A stretch of 64,000 bases of DNA from CAVPWP01 sp050789285 (GTDB lineage: Bacteria > Pseudomonadota > Alphaproteobacteria > Rhodobacterales > Rhodobacteraceae). A program made the translations under genes and the position numbers. Positions 28,806-35,963 of this stretch are shown here, piece by piece (within the stretch, counting starts at the first letter, position 1; each line of letters starts with the position of its first letter). The DNA is taken from the NCBI RefSeq assembly GCF_050789285.1, contig NZ_JBOUVX010000002.1, positions 744,001 through 808,000 of the forward strand, in the 5' to 3' direction. The notes below the pieces were generated by a model that ran no database searches, was not told the origin of the DNA, and saw only the letters and a program-made list of their open reading frames with translations.

Positions 28806-29936
28806 ATGCGCATTCATGCCATTGCATTCATCCTCGCGGTTCTTGCCGGCCCCGTCGCCGCCCAGGACGAAGCGCGGTTCTCGATCGGCGGCGACACCTT
28901 CCTTGCAGGCAGGACCGTCACCTTCGAAGCCGCCGGTGGAGACGATCTTTTCGCGGCGGGACAGCGGGTGCGGGCGACTGCCGACCTTGCGGGATCCGCG
29001 TATCTTGCCGGGCAGGACGTGACCCTTGACGGGGCCGCCGGCGGCGACGTCCACGCCCTTGGACAGTCGGTCACCGTCACCGGGGACGTGGCCGGCGATC
29101 TGTCCGCCTCGGGGCAGGACCTGCGCCTTTCAGGCGCGATCGGCGGCGACCTGCGCGCGGCGGGCTCGACGGTCGTGATCGCGGGCCTGGTCGGCGGCTA
29201 CGCCCTTCTAGGCGGGGAAGAGGTTCGGATCGGGGCCGAGATCGCGGGGGACGTCGTCCTTGGCGCGGAAACGGTGCGCTTCGAGCCGGGCGCACGGATC
29301 GGCGGCGCGCTGACCATCTTCGAAGACGACATGGGTGACGTGGTCGTGCCCGAGTCCGTCATCCCGGCGGACCGCATCACGCGCCGCAAATTCGAAGAGT
29401 TCGAAAGCCAGGCGGTTCCGCGCGCCCTGCCAAGCGCGCGCGACCTGATCGGCCGGTTCCTGGGCGGCGTGATCATGGTGGCGCTTCTGGCGGCACTGAT
29501 CGCCGCCCTGATCCCCGATCGCCTGGCCGACATGCGCCGCAGGGCGCTGGCCGCGCCGTTCCGGACCATGGGCGTGGGCTTCGTGGCGCAGTCGGCGATC
29601 ATCGGTTCGGTCGTCGTCGTCGCGATGACCCTGATCGGCCTGCTTCTGGTGCCCGGCATAATGCTTCTGGCCGGGGCAAGCGCGCTTTCCGGCTATGTGG
29701 TCGGCGCCTATGCCTTTGGCGTGGGCCTACTTCTGCTGATCGGCCGGGACGAGCCTGACAGCCTGGCCGAACGCGCCATCGCGGCAGGCGCCGGCGCGCT
29801 TATCGCCGGTGTGCTGGCGCTGGTACCCTTCCTTGGCTGGCTTTTCGTCATCGCGCTGTCGCTGGTGGGCATCGGCGCGATCGTGGGCGAGATCACCGGC
29901 TGGCGCGGGGGCCGCGAAGACGGGCGCACGGCCTGA
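28806..29936 (+). CDS. Bactofilin-like (polymer-forming) domain fused to membrane helices
   Basis: 376 residues from ATG 28806, preceded by CAGGAGG. It has a signal peptide (1-20, ending VAAQ). Residues 30-180 are a right-handed beta-helix-like repeat region (GGDVHALGQSVTVTGDVAG, then DLSASGQDLRLSGAIGGDL and so on), as in bactofilins and polymer-forming cytoskeletal proteins. The C-terminus has about four membrane helices (about 218-240, 260-285, 290-320, 335-362). The order implies a periplasmic beta-helix tethered to the inner membrane, the reverse of cytoplasmic bactofilins. Function unknown. Confidence 0.7.
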   Translation: MRIHAIAFILAVLAGPVAAQDEARFSIGGDTFLAGRTVTFEAAGGDDLFAAGQRVRATADLAGSAYLAGQDVTLDGAAGGDVHALGQSVTVTGDVAGDLSASGQDLRLSGAIGGDLRAAGSTVVIAGLVGGYALLGGEEVRIGAEIAGDVVLGAETVRFEPGARIGGALTIFEDDMGDVVVPESVIPADRITRRKFEEFESQAVPRALPSARDLIGRFLGGVIMVALLAALIAALIPDRLADMRRRALAAPFRTMGVGFVAQSAIIGSVVVVAMTLIGLLLVPGIMLLAGASALSGYVVGAYAFGVGLLLLIGRDEPDSLAERAIAAGAGALIAGVLALVPFLGWLFVIALSLVGIGAIVGEITGWRGGREDGRTA

Positions 29937-29943
29937 ACGGCCC

Positions 29944-30819
29944 CTAACGCTTGCCGTAGTAGAGGCCGACGACGTGCTCGGCCTCGGCATAGAACAGCCA
30001 GCGCGCGCAGGCGGTCCCGGCCACGTGGCTTAGCACGGTGAGGGCCGCCAGAGCGTGCGAAAACGGCAGACCCAGGAGGATCGCCCAGGGCAGGGCGAAG
30101 GCCAGCACGAATGCGATGACGCGCAGCTTCGCCGCGTGCTTGCGCGCCACGACATGCACCATCTCGGTCAGCAGATAGTTCGTGCCGGTATGCGGGGGTT
30201 CGAAGGCCCGGACCGCCCCCCTGTCGCCAAGGCCGGTGGCGCTGCCGATGCTTGTCCCGGACCGCGCGAAGCGTTTGTCCCCGTCCTGCCAGACCCAAAG
30301 CTGGAACACGCCGGTCAGCAGGAAGAGGATCGAGGCAAGGCTTGTCTGGCCGGCCAGAAGCGCGCCACCGGTGACGGAATAGGCAAGAAAGAGTGCCGGC
30401 GTCGACCAGTGATGCCAGCGCGGCACGGTCCTGAGCTGGGTATAGATCATCGCCGTGGCAATGACCGTGGCCAGAGCGAGTGCTGCGCCCAGAACCCCCA
30501 GCGCACCGATCCGCGCGCCGAAGACCACAAGCGCCGCGCCGTGAAGCCCGTTGACGACCAGCGCCGCCACCGACAGCCAGGCTTCGCGCGACAGCCAGCT
30601 CGACCGCCACTGGCTGAAGGCCTTGAGCGCGCGTTCGGGGTGTCCAAGATGTAGGGTCGATGCCAACAGGCCACCACCGGCCAGCGCGAAGGCGAGGGCG
30701 TAGAAGGCGAAGGCGACCCAGCCCGCGACCGGCGGCATCCCGAGGCCAAGAAAGGCCATCAGGCCGAAGCCAAGCCCCGACAGCGTCGTGAAGACGATGA
30801 GCGACGGCGCGGGATGCAT
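29944..30819 (-). CDS. soeC: Membrane anchor subunit of a SoeABC-like sulfite dehydrogenase (DmsC family)
   Basis: 291 residues, eight predicted membrane helices. N-terminal MHPAPSLIVFTTLSGLGFGLMAF and LASTLHLGHPERALKAFSQWRSSWLSREAW are DmsC/anchor signatures; the HLGHP histidines are candidates for quinone-site or heme-related roles. It fixes the catalytic and Fe-S subunits to the inner membrane and passes electrons to the quinone pool. The start overlaps the last codon of the Fe-S gene (TGATG arrangement). The Soe assignment rests on the whole operon; a DMSO or polysulfide reductase anchor is the alternative. Confidence 0.75.
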   Translation of the reverse strand: MHPAPSLIVFTTLSGLGFGLMAFLGLGMPPVAGWVAFAFYALAFALAGGGLLASTLHLGHPERALKAFSQWRSSWLSREAWLSVAALVVNGLHGAALVVFGARIGALGVLGAALALATVIATAMIYTQLRTVPRWHHWSTPALFLAYSVTGGALLAGQTSLASILFLLTGVFQLWVWQDGDKRFARSGTSIGSATGLGDRGAVRAFEPPHTGTNYLLTEMVHVVARKHAAKLRVIAFVLAFALPWAILLGLPFSHALAALTVLSHVAGTACARWLFYAEAEHVVGLYYGKR

Positions 30820-31568
30820 CAGCCCAGCCGGTCCAGCGTCCGGTCGAGCCAGCCCAGAAAGCCCTGCGGCGTCTCGGCCAGCGGGGCAAGGAACGGGGCC
30901 AGCACGTCAAGGTCGGCCGGCTGGTCCTTGGGGCGCGGGGGCAGGTACTTGTTGACCGGACGTGTGCCCTGTTCGGGCATGAGGTCCATGCCGCCACGTT
31001 CGGCCACAAGCCGCGACACGTCGCTGTCGGGGTCGGACAGGTCGCCGAAATGCCGCGCGCCCGCGGGACAGGTGCGGACGCAGGCGGGAAGGCGGTCTTC
31101 CTCGGGCAGGTTCGGGTTGTCGATGCGGTCGACGCAGAGCGTGCATTTCTTCATCACCTGCTCGGTCGGGTCCATCTCGCGCGCGCCGTAGGGGCAGGCC
31201 CAGGCGCACAGGCCGCAGCCGATGCAGTCGGCCTCGTTCACCAGCACGATCCCGTCGGCGGCGCGCTTGTAGCTTGCACCGGTGGGGCAGACCGTCACGC
31301 AGGGCGCGTCGTCGCAATGCAGGCACGACTTCGGGAAGTGCACGATCTGCGCTGGCCCGGCTTCGGGCTGAATCTCGAAGGAATGGACGCGGTTGAGGAA
31401 GGCCCCCGCCGGGTTCGCGCCAAAGGGGTCGGCGTCCGACAGGGGCGCCCCGTAGGCTTCGGTGTTCCAGCCCTTGCAGGCGGTGACGCAGGCGTGACAG
31501 CCGACACAGGTGTCGAGGTCGATCACAAGGCCAAGCGACCTTTCGGTGCGGGCGGGAAGCGACGTCAT
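30819..31568 (-). CDS. soeB: 4Fe-4S ferredoxin-type subunit of a SoeABC-like sulfite dehydrogenase
   Basis: 249 residues from ATG 31568. Four cysteine clusters for [4Fe-4S] centres: CVGCHACVTACK, CLHCDDAPCVTVCPTGA, CIGCGLCAWACPYGA, and KKCTLCVDRI with CVRTCPAGARHFG. This is the DmsB/PsrB/SoeB fold, which wires the molybdenum subunit to the membrane anchor. The frame stays open upstream opposite the soeA coding frame, but that part is a shadow and was excluded. It overlaps soeA by 4 bp and soeC by 1 bp. Confidence 0.85.
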   Translation of the reverse strand: MTSLPARTERSLGLVIDLDTCVGCHACVTACKGWNTEAYGAPLSDADPFGANPAGAFLNRVHSFEIQPEAGPAQIVHFPKSCLHCDDAPCVTVCPTGASYKRAADGIVLVNEADCIGCGLCAWACPYGAREMDPTEQVMKKCTLCVDRIDNPNLPEEDRLPACVRTCPAGARHFGDLSDPDSDVSRLVAERGGMDLMPEQGTRPVNKYLPPRPKDQPADLDVLAPFLAPLAETPQGFLGWLDRTLDRLG

Positions 31569-34399
31569 GCGCGCGCCGTCCGGGCCGGGGCGTGTGGCGC
31601 GGGCTGGACCGCGCTGCGCAGCGGCGGCAGGTCGGGATCGGCGTTGGCCGGCGCGGGAACGCGCTCGACCCGGACGCGCAGGTCGAACCAGGCGGCCTGG
31701 CCGGTCACCGGGTCCGCGTTCGCCCATCGGTGCCCATCGCCGCGCTCGGGCAGAAGCTCGTGGATCAGGTGGTTCAGAAGAAAGCCCTTCGTCGCCTCGG
31801 GCGCGTCGGGGCTGAGCGCCCAGGCGCCCCTGCGCTTGCCGATGGCGTTCCAGGTCCAGACGGTTTCGGGGTTCAGGGCGGCGTGGTGGGCGACCGGGAC
31901 GGTGATCTCGCCATGGGGCGAGGTCACCCGCGCCCAGTCGCCGTCGCGGAAGCCCTGCGCCAGCCAGACGGCCGTGGGCAGGTACAACGGGTTCGATCCG
32001 TGGATCTGCCGCAGCCAGGCGTTCTGGCTGCCCCAGGAATGATACATCGCCATCGGGCGCTGGGTCAGGGCGTGAAGCGGGAAGGCCGTGTGGTCGGTCG
32101 CGGCATCCTCGAAGGCCGGATACCAGGTGGGCAGCGGGTCCATGGCAAGGCGGACGCGGTCGCGCATGTGATCGGGCGGCTGGCGCCGCCCCTTCCCTTC
32201 GGCCGCCATCTGGAAGCGGCGCATCGGTTCGGACAGGATCGAGAAGAGATAGGGCTGCGGCGCGTCGTAAAGTCCGATGCCCACGGCCCAGTCCTGATAG
32301 GCCTGGTTCCATGGCTTGTAGAACAGCGCCTCGTCCGGGATATGAGTGACGCAGAACCCCCCGTTGTCGATATAGCGCTGCAGCTGGTCCGGGTTCGGCG
32401 CGCCGCGCCCCGTCTTGGTGCCGTCGGCGCCGCGCCAGCCCATCAGGGGGCCGATGCCCGGCTTGCGTTCGTGGTTGACCATGTAGTCGGCGTAGTCGCG
32501 GTATTTCGGGCCTCCCTCCGCGGTCACGAAGCCCGGCAGGCCAAGCCGCGCGCCAAGATCGAGAAGCACCGACTGGAAACCGCGCACGCCGGCATGTCCG
32601 GGCCGCTCGGGTTCGACCACGGGCCAGCGGATCGCATCGGCGGCCGCGTCGGCCTCGCAGATCGGGCGGTCGAGAAGGCTGATGCAGTCGTGGCGTTCCA
32701 GATAGGTCGTGTCGGGTAGGATCAGGTCGGCATAGGCGACCATCTCGGACGAATAGGCGTCGGAATAGATGATGCGCGGGATGACGTAATCGCCGGCCGC
32801 GTCGGTGTCCGTCAGCATATCGATGACGCGGCGGGTGCCCATGGACGAGTTCCACGCCATGTTCGCCATGTAGAGAAAGAGCGTGTCGATCCGGTAAGGA
32901 TCGCCCGCATGCGCGTTCGGGATCACCATATGCATGAGGCCATGCGCGCTCATCGGGTTGTCCCAGGTGAAGCCCTTGTCGATGCGCGCGGGCGTGCCGT
33001 CGTCTCGGTAAAGCAGGTCGTCCGGTCCCTGGACATAGCCCAGGTGCGGCCCGTCGAGCGGCTGGCCCGGCACCGCCTTGCCGTGCGGTCGAGGGTGGAC
33101 CGATGCGGGCTTGGGGTAGGGCGGCTTCATGCGGAAGCCGCCGGGCGTTTCGATGGTGCCCAGAAGCATCTGCAGCAGGTGCAGCGCGCGGGCGGTCTGG
33201 AAGCCGTTCGAATGGGCCGAGATGCCACGCATGGCGTGCATGGCGACCGGGCGGCCGACCATGGTCTCGTGCCGCTCGCCGCGGAAGTCGGTCCAGGGAC
33301 GGTCGATCGTGATCGCCTCGTCGAAGGCCGTGCGGGCCAGTTCCGCCGCCAGCGTCCGGATGCGTTCGGCGGGAAGACCGCAACGCTCGGCCACGGCCTC
33401 GGGCGCGTAGGCGTCGGACAGATAGCGCTCGGCCATGAGGTGCAGGACGGGGCGGTGCGTGACGCCCGCGCGCCGCCAGGTCGCCGACAGGTCGGGACGG
33501 ACGCCCGGCGCGTCGAAGGCCACGGGCTTGCCGGTGCGGCGGTCGATCACAAGCTCCTTGCCGGCGGCGTCGCGCAGCAAAAGACCGTGGGTGTCCGAGG
33601 CGGGGTCTTCGTCCACAAGGCAGGGGGCGTTGGTCCAGCGCGCGAGATAGTCGAGGTCGATGCGCCCCGCCTTCATCAGGCAATGGACGAGCGACAGGAT
33701 GAGCAGTCCGTCGGTGCCGGGCGTGATCCCGTACCAGTCGTCGGCCACGGCGTTGTAGCCGGTGCGGATCGGGTTGACCCCGATCACCTTCGCGCCGCGG
33801 GCCTTGAGCTTGCTGATGCCCATCTTGATCGGGTTCGAATCGTGATCCTCGGCCACGCCGAAAAGCACGAACATCTTGGTGCGCTCCCAGTCGGGCTGGC
33901 CGAATTCCCAGAACGCACCGCCGATGGTGTAGATCCCGGCCGCCGCCATGTTCACCGAGCAGAAGCCGCCGTGCGCCGCATAGTTGGGGGTGCCGAAGCT
34001 TTGCGCCCAGTAGCTTGTGAAGCTCTGGCTCTGGTCGCGGCCGGTGAAGAACGCAAGTTTCGACGGGTCGGTGTCGCGCAGGGGCTTCAGCCACGAGACG
34101 GCGAGGTCCAGCGCTTCGTCCCAGCCGATCTCCGCGAACTCGCCCGAGCCGCGCGGGCCGATCCGGCGCAGCGGCGCGCGCAGCCGGGCGGGTGAGGTGT
34201 GCTGGCGGATCCCCGAGCTGCCCTTCGCGCAAAGAACGCCGCGGTTGACCGGATGGTCCCGATTCCCGTCGATGTATCGGACCTGTCCATCCTTCATGTG
34301 CACGTCGATGCCGCAGCGGCAGGCGCACATGTAGCAGGTCGTCTTTCTGACCTCGTCCGATATTTTCGGCGAGGCGTCGAATTCAGGTTCGCGCGTCAT
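31565..34399 (-). CDS. soeA: Molybdopterin oxidoreductase, catalytic subunit of a SoeABC-like sulfite dehydrogenase
   Basis: 944 residues. It lacks a twin-arginine signal, so it faces the cytoplasm, unlike DmsA or PhsA but like SoeA. Cys22, Cys25, Cys29 and Cys57 form the N-terminal [4Fe-4S] site (CYMCACRCG and VLCAKG). Cys147 in GGFCSVN lies where the molybdenum ligand is expected. Bis-MGD-binding segments include FVLFGVAEDHDSNP, VIGVNPIRT and HSWGSQNAWLRQIHGSNPLYLP. SoeABC complexes oxidise sulfite to sulfate and reduce quinone in purple sulfur bacteria and Roseobacter relatives. Substrate is inferred from family resemblance. Confidence 0.75.
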   Translation of the reverse strand: MTREPEFDASPKISDEVRKTTCYMCACRCGIDVHMKDGQVRYIDGNRDHPVNRGVLCAKGSSGIRQHTSPARLRAPLRRIGPRGSGEFAEIGWDEALDLAVSWLKPLRDTDPSKLAFFTGRDQSQSFTSYWAQSFGTPNYAAHGGFCSVNMAAAGIYTIGGAFWEFGQPDWERTKMFVLFGVAEDHDSNPIKMGISKLKARGAKVIGVNPIRTGYNAVADDWYGITPGTDGLLILSLVHCLMKAGRIDLDYLARWTNAPCLVDEDPASDTHGLLLRDAAGKELVIDRRTGKPVAFDAPGVRPDLSATWRRAGVTHRPVLHLMAERYLSDAYAPEAVAERCGLPAERIRTLAAELARTAFDEAITIDRPWTDFRGERHETMVGRPVAMHAMRGISAHSNGFQTARALHLLQMLLGTIETPGGFRMKPPYPKPASVHPRPHGKAVPGQPLDGPHLGYVQGPDDLLYRDDGTPARIDKGFTWDNPMSAHGLMHMVIPNAHAGDPYRIDTLFLYMANMAWNSSMGTRRVIDMLTDTDAAGDYVIPRIIYSDAYSSEMVAYADLILPDTTYLERHDCISLLDRPICEADAAADAIRWPVVEPERPGHAGVRGFQSVLLDLGARLGLPGFVTAEGGPKYRDYADYMVNHERKPGIGPLMGWRGADGTKTGRGAPNPDQLQRYIDNGGFCVTHIPDEALFYKPWNQAYQDWAVGIGLYDAPQPYLFSILSEPMRRFQMAAEGKGRRQPPDHMRDRVRLAMDPLPTWYPAFEDAATDHTAFPLHALTQRPMAMYHSWGSQNAWLRQIHGSNPLYLPTAVWLAQGFRDGDWARVTSPHGEITVPVAHHAALNPETVWTWNAIGKRRGAWALSPDAPEATKGFLLNHLIHELLPERGDGHRWANADPVTGQAAWFDLRVRVERVPAPANADPDLPPLRSAVQPAPHAPARTARA

Positions 34400-34514
34400 C
34401 GGGACTGTGATCTCTCCCCAGTCGCGATAGTGACCGCGCCACCTGCCCCGCGCAAGTCTGGTCAGCGCCGTTCCGACGCGCTAGAGCAAGACAGGAGCGT
34501 TCAGGGAGGGGTCG

Positions 34515-34769
34515 ATGACCTGCGTTTTCGTTCAGCTGCGCTGCCATCCGGGCAAGACCTACGATGTGGCGCGCGAGGTCTATCTGCGCGAAATCGTGTC
34601 CGAGCTCTATTCGACAAGCGGCGATTTCGATCTGCTCGCCAAGATCTACATCCCCGAGGGCGAGGATGTGGGTGTCTTCATCAACGACCGTCTTCTCGAC
34701 ATTCCGGGGATCGCCAGGTCGCTGACCACGATGACGTTCAAGGCGATGCACGTGGACGGGGGGCGCTGA
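34515..34769 (+). CDS. Stand-alone Lrp/AsnC ligand-binding (RAM) domain protein
   Basis: 84 residues, beta-alpha-beta-beta-alpha-beta pattern: CVFVQLRCHPGKTYDVAREV, LYSTSGDFDLLAKIYIPEGEDVGVFIND and IPGIARSLTTMTFK. These match the RAM effector-binding half of Lrp/AsnC regulators, including the SGDFDLL ligand-site region. There is no HTH part, so it cannot bind DNA alone. It may oligomerise with full-length Lrp proteins or bind amino acids as a small enzyme-associated module. It lies 115 bp from the divergent soeA start, a repeated arrangement worth checking. CAGGGAGGG precedes the ATG. Confidence 0.85.
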   Translation: MTCVFVQLRCHPGKTYDVAREVYLREIVSELYSTSGDFDLLAKIYIPEGEDVGVFINDRLLDIPGIARSLTTMTFKAMHVDGGR

Positions 34770-34779
34770 ACCGGCGCAC

Positions 34780-34832
34780 GCCTGCGGGGGCTCTCCCCCC
34801 GCGCCCCCGGAGTATTTCCGACGAGAAGACAC
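34780..34832 (+). repeat. GC-rich hairpin repeat of the type scattered in Rhodobacteraceae genomes
   Basis: GCGGGGG-CTCT-CCCCCCGC (34784-34802) followed by GCCCCCGGAGTATTTCCG and ACGAGAAGA. Elements of this form, a G/C stem then GAGTATTT and an A/G-rich tail, recur between genes in many Rhodobacteraceae. It lies after the RAM gene and at the 3' end of the convergent LysR gene and may also terminate transcription. Only one copy was found here by eye. Confidence 0.5.
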
Positions 34833-34845
34833 CGACTGCTGGCGA

Positions 34846-35781
34846 TCAGATGGTCGGGTCGGCGAAGGTGACGCGGACTTCCGGGGCATCGCGGGCAAGC
34901 ACCCGGGCGGCGAGGCGCGCGAGCTGCCGGAATTCCTCGGCGTGGGCGGTGCCCCGGCGCCAGGCCATCCCGACGGTGCGCGATGGCGGTGCGCCAGAGA
35001 TCGGCCGCGCGGTCACAAGCGTCTCGCGCGCCACCTCCGAGCGGACGTAGAGCGCGGGCAAAAGCGACAAGCCCATGCCCATCGCCACCATCTGGCGCAG
35101 GGTATCAAGGCTTGTACCTTCGTAGTCGTGGCTGAGTTCGGCCTCGAATTCCTCGGCCAGCGCCCGCATCTGTTCGTAAAGCCGGTGCCCCGGCTCGAGC
35201 GTCAGCAGGGTTTCGCCCTTCAATCGGCGGCGATCGACCGTCGCCCCGGCGGCAAGCGGATGATCGCGCGGCATCACCACCATCAGCGGCTCGTCGAAGA
35301 TCGCCACGGTTTCGATGTCGCGTCGCTCGATGGGCAGGGGGTGGAACAGGAAATCGAGCGTGCCGGCCTCGAGCTGGCGCAGCAGGGTCTCGGGCAGGCC
35401 TTCGCGGATGTAGAGCCGAAGCGCTGGGTAGGTGTCGTGCAGGTCGGGTGCGATCAGTGGAAAGAGGTAGGAGCCCAGCGACTGGACGACGCCGGCGCGC
35501 AGGGTGCCCGACAGGGGGCGCTGGCCGCGTTGGGCCGTCTGGCGGATTTCGTCGACCTCGCGCAGGACGCGGCGGGCCCGGTCGACGACCTCGGTACCGA
35601 CCGGCGTCAGCAGCACGCGCGAGCGGTTGCGTTCGACAAGGGTCACGCCGAGCCGCAGTTCGAGTTCCTTCAACTGGGCCGACAATGTGGGCTGGGTGAC
35701 ATGGCTGAGTTCGGCGGCGCGCCGAAAATGGAGCGTGTCGGCGACCGCGACGAGGTAGCGAAGTTGCTGGAGCGAGGGCAT
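34846..35781 (-). CDS. LysR-family regulator, OxyR-like but without cysteines
   Basis: 311 residues from ATG 35781. The N-terminal winged HTH (LQQLRYLVAVADTLHFRRAAELSHVTQPTLSAQLKELE) is followed by a substrate-binding domain. Its LLTLEPGH...TSLDTLRQMVAMGMGLSLLPAL core aligns closely with OxyR. OxyR's peroxidatic Cys199 (in GHC) is Arg200 here, and the position of Cys208 is Ala209. There is no cysteine anywhere in the protein. It therefore cannot use the OxyR disulfide switch. It lies divergent from the first mrp operon, 182 bp from mrpA, and may control it. Confidence 0.85.
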   Translation of the reverse strand: MPSLQQLRYLVAVADTLHFRRAAELSHVTQPTLSAQLKELELRLGVTLVERNRSRVLLTPVGTEVVDRARRVLREVDEIRQTAQRGQRPLSGTLRAGVVQSLGSYLFPLIAPDLHDTYPALRLYIREGLPETLLRQLEAGTLDFLFHPLPIERRDIETVAIFDEPLMVVMPRDHPLAAGATVDRRRLKGETLLTLEPGHRLYEQMRALAEEFEAELSHDYEGTSLDTLRQMVAMGMGLSLLPALYVRSEVARETLVTARPISGAPPSRTVGMAWRRGTAHAEEFRQLARLAARVLARDAPEVRVTFADPTI

Positions 35782-35963
35782 GGGAGCTTTCGATAGATTT
35801 CCTCTATCAATAGCGCCGGCTTTTTCGATTTCAACTTCGGAGCCAATGCCCCATATATCCGCGGGTCCGGAAAGCCGTACGGGGTTTCCGGGTGCAGAAG
35901 AAACGCGCGCCGCGATGGCGCGGGCGTCCCGCGTCGGGCGCAGGGACAGACGAGCGGTTCGGC

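Noticed and set aside
31569..34328. Upstream extension of the soeB frame that would give a 1169-residue protein
   Set aside because: The extension runs through soeA in another phase and is Arg/Pro-rich without motifs; ATG 31568 gives the normal 249-residue Fe-S subunit.
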